DNA of 64,000 nt, from NCBI RefSeq assembly GCF_000685035.1, contig NZ_BAYB01000004.1:372001-436000 (forward strand). Reading direction: 5' to 3'. Numbering within the stretch: the first letter of the stretch is position 1; the number at the start of each line of letters is the position of its first letter. Positions 8,196 through 17,190 of this stretch are shown here, piece by piece. The stretch comes from Paraburkholderia ferrariae NBRC 106233 (GTDB lineage Bacteria > Pseudomonadota > Gammaproteobacteria > Burkholderiales > Burkholderiaceae). The notes beneath the pieces were generated by a model, which worked only from the letters and a program-made list of their open reading frames with translations, was not told the origin of the DNA and did no database searches. A program made the position numbers and the translations under genes.

Positions 8196-9428
8196 ATGGC
8201 ATCAGGACAGCAACATTCGCTGCCCATCCTTATTTCGGGCGGTGGCATTGGTGGATTCGCAGCGGCACTTGCCCTGAGCAAGGCCGGTTTCAAAGTTCGG
8301 CTTTTCGAGCGCGCCGAGGAGATCAAAGAGATCGGGGCGGGCATTCAGATCGGGCCCAATGCCTTCCACGTTTTCGAACGACTTGGCGTCACGGATGCGG
8401 TCCGTGCCAAGGCGGCGATGCCACAACGGCTGGTGATGATGGACGGAATCTCGGGTGAGCAGGTTGTGTCGATTCCCCTCGACGACCAGTTCCTCAACCG
8501 GTTTACCTACCCCTATGCACTAATTCACCGTGCCGATCTTCATCGGATTCTTCTGGACGCCTGCCTGCGCTCGGATCTGATCGAAGTGTCGACGAACGTG
8601 AAAGTGAACGGCTTCACTGACCACGGCGACAGCGTTGTATTGCAGACGACGGATGGCGACGTCAGGGGGCGTGCGCTGATCGGCGCTGATGGACTCTGGT
8701 CGACCGTACGGAGCCAGATCGTCGGAGACGGTGGTCCACGAGTGTCCGGGCATATCGCATATCGCGCGGTTCTTCCAATCAGCGAAGTGCCGGAGGATTT
8801 GCGCTCCAACACGATGACGCTCTGGGCCGGGGCGAAGACTCACCTCGTTCACTACCCGCTGCGCGGCGGAGAGTTGTTTAATCTCGTCGCCGTATTCCAC
8901 AGCGACCGATACGTGGAAGGTTGGGACGCTGTGGGCGACGCGGAAGAGTTGCATCTTCGCTTTCGTGACGCAGTGCCCACCGTGAAGACCCTGCTCGAAA
9001 AAATCCAGACGTGGCGCATGTGGGTGCTGTGCGATCGTGATCCGGTGAAGAACTGGTCGAAGGGCAACGTGACGCTTCTGGGCGACGCCGCCCACCCGAT
9101 GCTGCAATACATGGCACAGGGCGCCTGCATGGCCATGGAAGACGCCGTCGTGCTTGCGGACGAGATTGCCCATGCCAACGACGATCTCGCGACCGCGTTC
9201 GTGCGATATCAGGAACGGCGCTATCTGCGCACGGGCAAGGTCCAGATGAGCGCGCGATTATATGGCGAGTTCTATCACGCGAATGGCGTGAATCGCGAGT
9301 TGCGGAATCAGTTCCTGCAGTCACGCTCCCTCGATCAGACGCTGGATGGTATGGCATGGCTCTATGACGCCAGTGCTATCCGCCCGACTTCGCAGCTTCG
9401 AGGCGAGAGCCTCGTGACCACAAACTAA
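8196..9428 (+). CDS. FAD-dependent aromatic hydroxylase, probable 3-hydroxybenzoate 6-monooxygenase
   Basis: The 410-residue protein is a single-component class A flavin monooxygenase: GGGIGG for FAD at residues 15-20, GADGLWS (DG motif) at 163-169, and LLGDAAHPM with the GD motif at 296-297. The C-terminal stretch YGEFYHANGVNRELRN resembles 3-hydroxybenzoate 6-hydroxylases and salicylate hydroxylases. The reaction proposed is NAD(P)H- and O2-dependent para-hydroxylation of 3-hydroxybenzoate to gentisate in the cytoplasm. The choice over salicylate 1- or 5-hydroxylation rests on the gentisate dioxygenase gene two places downstream. GGAG is 7 bases before the ATG. Confidence 0.8.
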   Translation: MASGQQHSLPILISGGGIGGFAAALALSKAGFKVRLFERAEEIKEIGAGIQIGPNAFHVFERLGVTDAVRAKAAMPQRLVMMDGISGEQVVSIPLDDQFLNRFTYPYALIHRADLHRILLDACLRSDLIEVSTNVKVNGFTDHGDSVVLQTTDGDVRGRALIGADGLWSTVRSQIVGDGGPRVSGHIAYRAVLPISEVPEDLRSNTMTLWAGAKTHLVHYPLRGGELFNLVAVFHSDRYVEGWDAVGDAEELHLRFRDAVPTVKTLLEKIQTWRMWVLCDRDPVKNWSKGNVTLLGDAAHPMLQYMAQGACMAMEDAVVLADEIAHANDDLATAFVRYQERRYLRTGKVQMSARLYGEFYHANGVNRELRNQFLQSRSLDQTLDGMAWLYDASAIRPTSQLRGESLVTTN

Positions 9429-9494
9429 GGTTGGACTACCTGACCAGATCACCACGCGTCACGTGTGCCACTAGAAATACTGCTGGGATAAAAC

Positions 9495-10364
9495 ATGAAG
9501 ATCTGCCGCTTTAATGAAAACCGCCTTGGTCTTGTAGAAGGCGATGTAGTCAGGGACGTAACGGAAGCTCTCCAGGTCCTTCCTTCGGCTCATTATCCGT
9601 TTCCTGAACATGATGTACTGATCGCGAATCTGGAGCAGGTTCGACACGCAGCATTGGAGATAGCGCCGCGCGCGCGGTCGATTCCGCTCTCTGAGGTTGC
9701 GCTGTTGAGTCCGGTCGCAAACCCTGGAAAGATTGTCGCAGCCCCGGTGAACTACCAGAAGCACCTGAAAGAAGTGCTCGGCGATGCGAATCTGCATCAT
9801 GACAACCAGATTAACCATATCCAGCGCGCGGGCCTGTTTCTGAAAGCGACGAGCTCGCTCGTCGGTGCATCCCAAGGCGTTGCGCTGCGCAAGCTCGATC
9901 GTCGCAACGATCACGAAGTCGAACTCGCCGTCGTCATCGGGAAAACAGCCGCGAACGTGTCGAAGGAAGATGCACTCAAGTACGTTGCCGGCTATTGCAT
10001 CGGTCTGGATATCACGATTCGGGGCCCGGAAGAGCGCAGCTTCCGCAAATCTCCGGATTCGTACACGGTATTGGGACCGTGGCTCGTCACGAGCGACGAG
10101 CTTCCGGACCCGGGCAATCTCGGATTCTCCATTGCGGTCAACGGGGAGATCCGTCAGCAATCCAACACCAGTGAGCTGATTCTCGGTGTGCCGGAACTGA
10201 TCGAATTTGCTTCCTCTTTCTATACCCTGTACCCCGGCGACGTGATCATTACCGGTACGCCCGAAGGTGTTGCGTCGATTCGGCCGGGTGACAGCATGTT
10301 TGCCGAGTTCGATGCCATTGGCTCGATGCGCGTAGATGTTCGAAGCAGCGGGATCGGGGCTTGA
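9495..10364 (+). CDS. FAH-family hydrolase (fumarylpyruvate or maleylpyruvate hydrolase)
   Basis: The 289-residue protein has the fumarylacetoacetate hydrolase fold: an N-terminal lid, then PVNYQKHLKEV, the metal-binding DHEVELAVVIG (Glu-x-Glu) near residue 135, GLDITIRGPEE, and the C-terminal GDVIITGTPEGVASIRPGD. In gentisate pathways such enzymes split fumarylpyruvate to fumarate and pyruvate. No maleylpyruvate isomerase gene is in this window, so direct hydrolysis of maleylpyruvate to maleate and pyruvate is a real alternative. It lies between the hydroxylase and the dioxygenase; its stop is two bases before the next ATG. Confidence 0.8.
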   Translation: MKICRFNENRLGLVEGDVVRDVTEALQVLPSAHYPFPEHDVLIANLEQVRHAALEIAPRARSIPLSEVALLSPVANPGKIVAAPVNYQKHLKEVLGDANLHHDNQINHIQRAGLFLKATSSLVGASQGVALRKLDRRNDHEVELAVVIGKTAANVSKEDALKYVAGYCIGLDITIRGPEERSFRKSPDSYTVLGPWLVTSDELPDPGNLGFSIAVNGEIRQQSNTSELILGVPELIEFASSFYTLYPGDVIITGTPEGVASIRPGDSMFAEFDAIGSMRVDVRSSGIGA

Positions 10365-10366
10365 CC

Positions 10367-11428
10367 ATGCAGACACCCGATATTCAACTGGCCAGGGACA
10401 CGGACGATCCGAAACGCCTGGCGCTATACGGGCGACTCAACGAACAGAATTCGGCGCCCTTGTGGGCTGTGATGGCCCAGCTCGTGACGCCCGAGCCGAG
10501 GCCGCGCAGCGTTGCACATAAGTGGGACTACCTGGATATGCGCAAGCTGCTCCTTGAGGCAGGAGAGCTGATTACCGCGAAGGAGGCGGAGCGCCGGGTT
10601 CTGGTGCTCGAGAACCCGGGCATCCGTGGGATGTCACAGATCACCCAGAGCCTGTATGCCGGCCTTCAGCTGATCCTGCCGGGCGAAGTGGCACCAAGCC
10701 ATCGACACGCCGCGGCCGCCCTGCGTCTGATTATCGAAGGTCAGGGCGGATATACAGCAGTTAGCGGCGAACGCATCCCGATGTCCCCGGGTGACTTTAT
10801 CGTGACGCCCTCCTGGACCTTCCATGACCATGGCAATCTCGGCGAGGACCCCGTCATCTGGCTTGATGGCCTTGACGTCCCAATCGTCAACCTCTTTGAC
10901 GCGAGTTTCGCCGAAGCCTATCCCTCCGGCGAGACACAGCAGGTCGAACGGTCCGCGGGAGACGCACTTGCCCGCTACGGTTCGAACATGCTGCCGATCG
11001 AGTACGTCCCGGAGGGCAGTTCCTCCCCGGTTTTTCATTACCCGTACTCGAGGGTGAAGGAAGCGTTCCGACAACTGGCGTGCGGTGGTGTGGATGACTG
11101 TCACGGTATCAAGCTCCAGTACACCAATCCCACGACGGGCGGATATCCGATGCCGACGATGGGTGCGTTCATTCAGCAGTTGCCAGTCCGATTCAATGGC
11201 CGACCGTACCGGTGTACCGATGCCACGGTTTATTGCGTGCGAGAAGGGCAGGGTACAAGCACGATAAACGGTGAGCTTATCGAATGGAACGTGGGTGACG
11301 TATTCGTTGCGCCGTCGTGGAGCGTGACTTCACACCGGACGACCGAGCACGCAGTCCTTTTCAGCTTCTCTGACCGGCCCGCGCAAAAGGCACTTGGACT
11401 TTGGCGCGAGCAACGGCTTGACGACTGA
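10367..11428 (+). CDS. Gentisate 1,2-dioxygenase-like bicupin
   Basis: The 353-residue product has two cupin domains (about 80-180 and 250-345). The first holds the likely Fe(II) ligands His112, His114 (SHRHAAAALR) and His153 (SWTFHDHG), as in gentisate 1,2-dioxygenases. The reaction would be O2-dependent cleavage of gentisate between C1 and C2 to maleylpyruvate. I chose the ATG at 10367; a TTG at 10361 overlaps the hydrolase stop and is less likely. The second domain keeps the fold (TVYCVREGQGTSTINGE, GDVFVAPSW) but not the metal triad. 1-Hydroxy-2-naphthoate dioxygenases are related, but the hydroxylase neighbour favours gentisate. Confidence 0.82.
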   Translation: MQTPDIQLARDTDDPKRLALYGRLNEQNSAPLWAVMAQLVTPEPRPRSVAHKWDYLDMRKLLLEAGELITAKEAERRVLVLENPGIRGMSQITQSLYAGLQLILPGEVAPSHRHAAAALRLIIEGQGGYTAVSGERIPMSPGDFIVTPSWTFHDHGNLGEDPVIWLDGLDVPIVNLFDASFAEAYPSGETQQVERSAGDALARYGSNMLPIEYVPEGSSSPVFHYPYSRVKEAFRQLACGGVDDCHGIKLQYTNPTTGGYPMPTMGAFIQQLPVRFNGRPYRCTDATVYCVREGQGTSTINGELIEWNVGDVFVAPSWSVTSHRTTEHAVLFSFSDRPAQKALGLWREQRLDD

Positions 11429-11653
11429 GCGTCACCGCGCTCCGGGGCCGTGCTGAACCTTGGCGCGGAAATTCGGACATCGCGAATGTCACGGTAGTTG
11501 CCCTTGATGATGGGCCGGTGGCATGCGCGGAGTTCAACTCTGGAGTACAGAATAAATCAGGATTGACCCCACGATGTGCTGGCGTGCCGTAAGCGCCGTG
11601 CAGAGCATTTCGAATGTTCGCCATAAGAGCGACAGCAAGTGAGGAGACGAAGT

Positions 11654-12730
11654 ATGTTTGCAATGAATGCGTGGTACGTGGCTGGGTGGGATCATGAGAT
11701 TGGCCGTCAGCTCACGCCGAAGAAGGTATGCGGCATTTCTATTGTCGTCTACAGAAAACTGGATGGCTCCGCAGCGGCGCTCGAGGATGCCTGTTGGCAT
11801 CGCTTGCTGCCCCTGTCACTTGGAACACTGAATGGTGATGCTGTCACGTGCGGCTACCACGGATTGGTGTTTGCAGCTGACGGCCGTTGCATCCAGATGC
11901 CATCACAGGAGACCCTGAACCCATCGGCCTGCGTGCGGTCTTTTCCCGTCGTCGAGCGACATCGGTTTGTCTGGGTCTGGATGGGCGACCCACAGCTGGC
12001 GGACGAAGCGCTCGTTCCTAACCTGTTCCAGAATGACAGCCCCGATTGGGCCGGTGACGGTGGGACGACACCTCTTCAATGCGATTATCGTCTGCTGATC
12101 GACAATCTCATGGATCTTACCCACGAGACCTTCGTCCATCACGGCAGTATCGGTAATCGCGCCGTTGCTGAAGCGCCCTTTACCGTTTCCCGTACAGAAC
12201 ACACTGTCGAGGTGACGCGCTGGATGGTCAACATCGAGCCGCCCCCCTTCTTCAAAAAGCAACTTGGAAAGGAGGGGCCGGTAGACCGGTGGCAACACAT
12301 CACATTTCATGCTCCTGGCACCGTCACGATTGACGTCGGTGTCGCGCCGACGGGCACGGGCGCGCCTGAGGGCGATCGTAGCCGGGGCATCACGGGCTTC
12401 GTGATTCATGTGAGCACGCCGGAGACCGAGACCTCATGCGTCTACTACTGGGCAATCGTACGGAACTACAAGCTCAGCAGCCAGCGCCTCACGACAGAGT
12501 GGCGCGAGGCGGTACGCTCAATTTTTGCTGAAGATAAGGCGATTCTCGAAGCACAGCAGGGCGCGGTGTCGCGCTATCCCGATCGAGAATTCTATCCGCT
12601 TAACGTCGATGGCGGAGCCATACTGGCGCGCCGTTACATCGACCGGCTTGTGGAACGTGAGCGGCAGGGAAGGACCGGCAAAAATCCGGTCATTCCCATT
12701 GTCTCTATCGGTTCGCAAGCAGCGGAGTAG
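11654..12730 (+). CDS. Rieske oxygenase, VanA-type O-demethylase oxygenase component
   Basis: The 358-residue protein has a Rieske 2Fe-2S centre with Cys47, His49, Cys66 and His69 (ACWHR...TCGYHG) and mononuclear iron ligands in NLMDLTHETFVHH (Asp154, His157, His162). Its length and single-subunit form match vanillate O-demethylase oxygenase and related aromatic ether demethylases. The ATG at 11654 follows GAGGAG. The reductase gene begins 4 bases after its stop, so this is a two-component system. Substrate cannot be fixed: vanillate is the family default, but with a 3-hydroxybenzoate/gentisate route next door, 3-methoxybenzoate (m-anisate) is an attractive inference. Confidence 0.85.
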   Translation: MFAMNAWYVAGWDHEIGRQLTPKKVCGISIVVYRKLDGSAAALEDACWHRLLPLSLGTLNGDAVTCGYHGLVFAADGRCIQMPSQETLNPSACVRSFPVVERHRFVWVWMGDPQLADEALVPNLFQNDSPDWAGDGGTTPLQCDYRLLIDNLMDLTHETFVHHGSIGNRAVAEAPFTVSRTEHTVEVTRWMVNIEPPPFFKKQLGKEGPVDRWQHITFHAPGTVTIDVGVAPTGTGAPEGDRSRGITGFVIHVSTPETETSCVYYWAIVRNYKLSSQRLTTEWREAVRSIFAEDKAILEAQQGAVSRYPDREFYPLNVDGGAILARRYIDRLVERERQGRTGKNPVIPIVSIGSQAAE

Positions 12731-12734
12731 CGAC

Positions 12735-13688
12735 ATGAAATACGTACAAGCTGTGTATGTCACTCGCGTCGAGCAGGTATGTGACGACGTCCGTCTTATC
12801 GAGCTCGACTTCAGGGCGCCTCTTGCATTCCAGCCGGGAAGCCACGTTGATGTTCTTTGTCAACTGGAATCGGGTACCCAGTCGAGGTCCTATTCGCTGA
12901 TCGGCACGCAGAATGGTGGATCGAAGGGGCTCATCGCAGTGCGACGCGTGGAAGCGTCGCGGGGCGGTTCGGCTTTCATGTGGCGCCTGCGCGAAGGCGA
13001 TGCGCTCCGGATTGACGGTCCGCATAACGCGTTTCCGCTGTCGACGCACGCGGTACCGCGGATCCTCGTGGCGGGCGGTATCGGCATTACTCCTATCGTA
13101 GGGATGGTCGAGCAGTTGCTGACTGCCCGCGCGGAGTTTCGTCTTGTTTATGCTGGCCGGAATCGCAAATCCATGCCGTTTCTCAACCAGTTAGAGACGC
13201 GTCTGGGTCGTGCAATAGAGATTTATGACGCCAGCCTGGATGAGGTCGTTTCCTTCGAAAATCTGCTGGACGGATTGGATCGCGACGCAGAGATGTACGT
13301 CTGCGGCCCTGTCGGTATGTTGACCGCGGCGAGGAATGCATGGGTTGCTGATGGTCGACGAAGCGCCGATCTGCGGTTCGAGTCATTTGCCAATGGTGGC
13401 GCATATCCAAATCGCCCGTTCACGCTAAAGGTGCCCCGGCTCGGAATAGAGGTCGGCGTCGGCGCAGACGAGACCGTGCTTGATGCGCTGGAAGCTGCCG
13501 GCGCCGACCCGCTTTTCAATTGCAGAAAGGGCGAGTGCGGGTTGTGTGCTGTACAGGTTGTCCAATCCACGGGCGAAATCGATCACCGTGATGTGTTCCT
13601 GTCCGATGAGCAAAAGCGGGCAGGCGTAAAGATGTGCGCCTGTGTGTCGCGGGTCAATGGGGGAAGCCTCACCGTAGACCTTCCTTAA
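12735..13688 (+). CDS. VanB-type phthalate-family oxidoreductase (reductase for the Rieske oxygenase)
   Basis: The 317-residue protein has an FMN/NAD-binding ferredoxin reductase module (RSYSLIG near residue 53, GGIGITPIVGMV near 116, and YVCGPVGMLTAARN near 195) and a C-terminal plant-type 2Fe-2S ferredoxin with CRKGECGLCAV and a distant CACV. This domain order is that of phthalate dioxygenase reductase and VanB. It passes electrons from NADH to the Rieske protein encoded immediately upstream, with which it is translationally close (4-base gap). Confidence 0.9.
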   Translation: MKYVQAVYVTRVEQVCDDVRLIELDFRAPLAFQPGSHVDVLCQLESGTQSRSYSLIGTQNGGSKGLIAVRRVEASRGGSAFMWRLREGDALRIDGPHNAFPLSTHAVPRILVAGGIGITPIVGMVEQLLTARAEFRLVYAGRNRKSMPFLNQLETRLGRAIEIYDASLDEVVSFENLLDGLDRDAEMYVCGPVGMLTAARNAWVADGRRSADLRFESFANGGAYPNRPFTLKVPRLGIEVGVGADETVLDALEAAGADPLFNCRKGECGLCAVQVVQSTGEIDHRDVFLSDEQKRAGVKMCACVSRVNGGSLTVDLP

Positions 13689-13775
13689 GCCGTTTGACGT
13701 ATCTCTCGACTGACGCGTCAGCCGGTTCGAAGCTGATTAACAAAAAGAGCGGCTCGCAGCCGCACGGAGACAAAT

Positions 13776-15092
13776 ATGAGTACATCATCGGCCTCAATAC
13801 AGGTGCACGAGGTCATAGACGCCCGACCGCTGAGTCGCCTGCAGTTTTATGCCATATCGCTTTGTATATTAACGGCGGTTCTGGACGGCTTCGATACACA
13901 GATCATTGGTATGTTGGCCCCGGTCATTTCGCGGGGGATCGGAGTGCCCGTTACCCATTTTGGTCCAGTATTCAGTGCCGGGCTGCTTGGTATGCTTCTC
14001 GGGGCAGTCTCGCTTGGCCCCCTTGCCGATCGATTTGGCCGCAAGACGATGATCGTTCTTTCGACCGTGCTTTTTGGAGCACTTTCGATCGCGACCGCGT
14101 ATGTCGAAACGTATGATCAGCTCCTGATATTGCGCTTCCTCACTGGAGTCGGATTGGGTGGGGCACTTCCTAATGCGATTTCGTTGGCGTCGGAATACGC
14201 CCCGCGGCGGCATAGCCGAACCATTGTCGCCACCCTGATGTGCGGTATGCCGTTAGGTGCGGTGCTGGGTGGCGTGATCAGCGCGACACTGATCCCCATT
14301 CACGGCTGGCAGTCTGTATTCATCGTCGGTGGTTCATTGCCTCTTGCGGTCGCTTTACTATCTCTCACCCTAATGCCAGAGTCGCCTCGCTTTCTCGTGT
14401 TACGCGGGGGCAAACAGCGACAACTGGGCGCAATTGTTCGGCGAATAGCACCGGACCTGGACCCGTCTCTGGTGCGCTACGCGCCGGAGGATGCCGCGGC
14501 CCGCGTGCCGCTGCGCGACCTGTTCGCACGTGAGCACGCTGTCCAGACGTTGCTGCTCTGGATACCCTATTTTATGAACCTTGTCGTACTGTATTTCATC
14601 GTAAGCTGGATGCCGGCCGTACTGTCCTCGGCTCAGCACTCCGTTTCTGCAGGAATCCGTTCCGTGGCGCTGTTCAGTCTGGGCGGTGTCGTGGGCTGTC
14701 TGCTGCAGGGTCCGTTGATGAACCGGTTCGGTACGCGAAGGGTACTCATCTCGGAGCTCGTTGCATATATGCTGCTTGCCGTGACGCTGGCAAGCTCGGC
14801 AGGCAATGCTCACACGGTCGTCGTCGTGAGCGTCCTGATGGGCGTGGCTGTACAGGGTGTCCAGGCGGGACTGAACGCGCTAGCCGCCGAGATATATCCG
14901 ATCCACATGAGGGCTACGGGCGTCGGATGCGCCGTCGGCATTGGGCGCATCGGTTCTATCTGCGGTCCGCTGATCGGCGGAATTCTCCTTGAACTGCATT
15001 GGAGCGTCAGCGAAGTGTTCCTTGCAGGCATTGTCCCGGCGGTCGTCGCGGCAGTTGCTGTTGCGCTGCGTAGAAGCGCCCGGCGTGAATAG
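13776..15092 (+). CDS. Aromatic acid:H+ symporter (AAHS-type MFS permease)
   Basis: The 438-residue protein has twelve hydrophobic segments and the AAHS signature DGFDTQIIGMLAP in helix 1, which carries the Asp residues important in PcaK/BenK-type permeases, plus the MFS loop motif GPLADRFGRKTM. It follows the VanB gene by 87 bases in the same direction with GGAG 6 bases before the ATG. It is the likely cytoplasmic-membrane importer for the benzoate derivative handled by this island. Confidence 0.88.
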   Translation: MSTSSASIQVHEVIDARPLSRLQFYAISLCILTAVLDGFDTQIIGMLAPVISRGIGVPVTHFGPVFSAGLLGMLLGAVSLGPLADRFGRKTMIVLSTVLFGALSIATAYVETYDQLLILRFLTGVGLGGALPNAISLASEYAPRRHSRTIVATLMCGMPLGAVLGGVISATLIPIHGWQSVFIVGGSLPLAVALLSLTLMPESPRFLVLRGGKQRQLGAIVRRIAPDLDPSLVRYAPEDAAARVPLRDLFAREHAVQTLLLWIPYFMNLVVLYFIVSWMPAVLSSAQHSVSAGIRSVALFSLGGVVGCLLQGPLMNRFGTRRVLISELVAYMLLAVTLASSAGNAHTVVVVSVLMGVAVQGVQAGLNALAAEIYPIHMRATGVGCAVGIGRIGSICGPLIGGILLELHWSVSEVFLAGIVPAVVAAVAVALRRSARRE

Positions 15093-15176
15093 AGTCTGAG
15101 CTCAGCAAGCGAACTGAACGGCACTCGAGTAGCCCAAATATAGGGCTGTTCAATTATTATAAAATTCGGAGATCTA

Positions 15177-16307
15177 ATGAAACAATACATCATCGCAGGT
15201 TTGGCAGTCTGCACGGCGACGCCGGCATTGGCGCAAAGTAGCGTCACCCTCTACGGGATTATTGATACAGGGGTCGAATATGTTACGCACGCAAATGCCA
15301 AGGGAGATTCAATTGTTCGAATGCCTGGTGTTACGGGTTCACTCCCATCGCGCTGGGGTTTGCGTGGAGCGGAAGATCTTGGGGGCGGCCTTCAGGCTCT
15401 CTTCGTGCTGGAAAACGGATTCAACCCGCGTGGAGGGGATCTGGGACAAGGCGGGCGCCTGTTCGGAAGACAGGCCTGGGTTGGAATCAAATCATCTACG
15501 TGGGGGACGCTCTCCTTCGGCCGGCAATATTCGATGGCGTACTGGGGAATCCAGGAATCTGACATTCTCGGCCCAAACATCTATGCAATAGCATCGTTTG
15601 ATGCATACCTGCCTAATGCGCGTAGCGACAACGCAGTTGTCTATCAGAGTGCTACCTATTACGGGCTGAGCTTCGGCGCGACCTATTCTTTTGGCAGGGA
15701 CTCCGCCGGAACCGGGAACGCTCCAGGGCAGGGTACTTGCGCGGGTAGTGTTGCGGGCCAGTTTACTGCGTGCAGGCAATGGAGCGCCCGTTTGAAATAC
15801 GATGGAGGTAATTTCGGCGCATCGGCTGTCTACGATGAACAGAGAGGTGGCGCGAACGCGACTGCGAGCTTTTTCGATGGTGTGGCGGCGGTACCGATCA
15901 CGGCAAGCGGTGATAAGGACGCGCGCATCGAAGCGAACGGTTGGGCAAAGATCGGACCGGCGAGACTGGGTGCGGGATGGATCGCCCGGACGGTAACGGG
16001 GCCCGGCGTTGAGGGCGTCCGTGCGAACCTCTTTTACGCCGGGGCAAGTATTCAGGCCACACCAGCGGTTATCGTTGATGGCGAGATGTACCGCATGATC
16101 GTGTCCCAGCACGATACCCGCGGCACCTTGGGGACGCTGCGCCTTACCTATCTGCTATCAAAAAGCACTGCCGTATACGCGCAAGGCGCTTACCTCGATA
16201 ACAGCGCCAGGGCGCAGTTTACCGTTAGCTCGGGCGGCGGAGGCACGACGCCGGCGGCGGGCGACGGTCAGTTCGGGGCCATGGTAGGGATCAGACACAG
16301 CTTCTAA
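15177..16307 (+). CDS. Burkholderia-type general porin
   Basis: The 376-residue precursor has a signal peptide MKQYIIAGLAVCTATPALA followed by QSSVTLYGIIDTGVEY, the standard start of betaproteobacterial trimeric porins. It carries the periplasmic-turn and loop-3 landmarks SRWGLRGAEDLGGGLQALFVLENGFN and LFGRQAWVGI, and ends with the barrel signature MVGIRHSF. It sits at the end of the aromatic transport and demethylase operon, which suggests outer-membrane entry for the same substrates. GGAG precedes the ATG, and an AT-rich stretch with TATAAAAT-like sequence near 15160 may be its own promoter. Confidence 0.92.
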   Translation: MKQYIIAGLAVCTATPALAQSSVTLYGIIDTGVEYVTHANAKGDSIVRMPGVTGSLPSRWGLRGAEDLGGGLQALFVLENGFNPRGGDLGQGGRLFGRQAWVGIKSSTWGTLSFGRQYSMAYWGIQESDILGPNIYAIASFDAYLPNARSDNAVVYQSATYYGLSFGATYSFGRDSAGTGNAPGQGTCAGSVAGQFTACRQWSARLKYDGGNFGASAVYDEQRGGANATASFFDGVAAVPITASGDKDARIEANGWAKIGPARLGAGWIARTVTGPGVEGVRANLFYAGASIQATPAVIVDGEMYRMIVSQHDTRGTLGTLRLTYLLSKSTAVYAQGAYLDNSARAQFTVSSGGGGTTPAAGDGQFGAMVGIRHSF

Positions 16308-16395
16308 GGCACGCAACGCTCCGTGACCGGGACGCGCGGGGATACTGCGCCCCGGTTCGCTCACGTCCTTTCGACTGAAATCTGTAAAGCACCGC

Positions 16396-17064
16396 ATGAT
16401 GAACAAATTCACCGTACATACGGGTCTGGTTGTACCTCTCGATCGGGAGAACGTGGACACGGACGCGATCATTCCGAAGCAATTCATGAAGTCGATCAGG
16501 CGGACGGGATATGGCCCACACGCATTCGATCAATGGCGCTATCTCGACCACGGCGAGCCGGGGATGGACAATTCAACACGTCCCCTGAATCAGGAATTCA
16601 TACTCAACCAACCCCGTTATCAGGGCGCATCGATCCTGTTGACGCGGCGCAACTTCGGCTGCGGGAGCTCCCGTGAGCATGCGCCCTGGGCGTTGGAGCA
16701 GTTCGGCTTCCGGGCATTAATCGGACCGGGCTTCGCGGAGATCTTTTACAACAATTGCTTTAAGAACGGGTTATTGCCGATCGTGCTGCCGGAAGAGCAG
16801 GTGACACATCTGTTCGAGCAGACGCGCTCAAACTGCGGGTTTCAGTTGACCATTGATCTGGAACGGCAGCGCATAACTACGTCGGGTGGTGACGAGCACT
16901 CGTTCGAGGTCGAAGCGTTCAGGAAATATTGCCTGCTCAACGGCTACGACGACATCGCGCTCACTTTGCGTCACGCCGACCTGATTCGAAGTTTCGAGAA
17001 AAAGCGGATAGAGAGCCAACCGTGGCTCGCCAGACACCTGACATCTCCACTGATCGGAAAATGA
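16396..17064 (+). CDS. leuD: Orphan LeuD-type dehydratase small subunit
   Basis: The 222-residue protein matches the 3-isopropylmalate dehydratase small subunit over its full usual length (about 215), with [15 protein letters not shown], the swivel-domain signature [15 protein letters not shown], and [20 protein letters not shown]. Normally it pairs with LeuC, which carries the 4Fe-4S cluster, but no leuC is in the window. It may be a spare leucine-biosynthesis subunit or the small subunit of a maleate/citraconate hydratase-type enzyme working downstream of gentisate cleavage. The latter is inference from context only. No strong ribosome site is visible before the tandem ATGs at 16396 and 16399. 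Confidence 0.88.
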   Translation: MMNKFTVHTGLVVPLDRENVDTDAIIPKQFMKSIRRTGYGPHAFDQWRYLDHGEPGMDNSTRPLNQEFILNQPRYQGASILLTRRNFGCGSSREHAPWALEQFGFRALIGPGFAEIFYNNCFKNGLLPIVLPEEQVTHLFEQTRSNCGFQLTIDLERQRITTSGGDEHSFEVEAFRKYCLLNGYDDIALTLRHADLIRSFEKKRIESQPWLARHLTSPLIGK

Positions 17065-17190
17065 CCTGCGACTGGACAGTCGGGGATGCGTCTCAGATCC
17101 TGAAGCACTTCTACTGAATGGATTTCATCACGCTGCGTTGAGAACTGATAACGGAAGACGTGTCATCCAGTGTTCGCCGGGGATAGGGCT

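Noticed and set aside
9471..10376. 301-residue minus-strand frame opposite the FAH hydrolase
   Set aside because: It is a shadow frame; the plus-strand gene has metal and active-site motifs.
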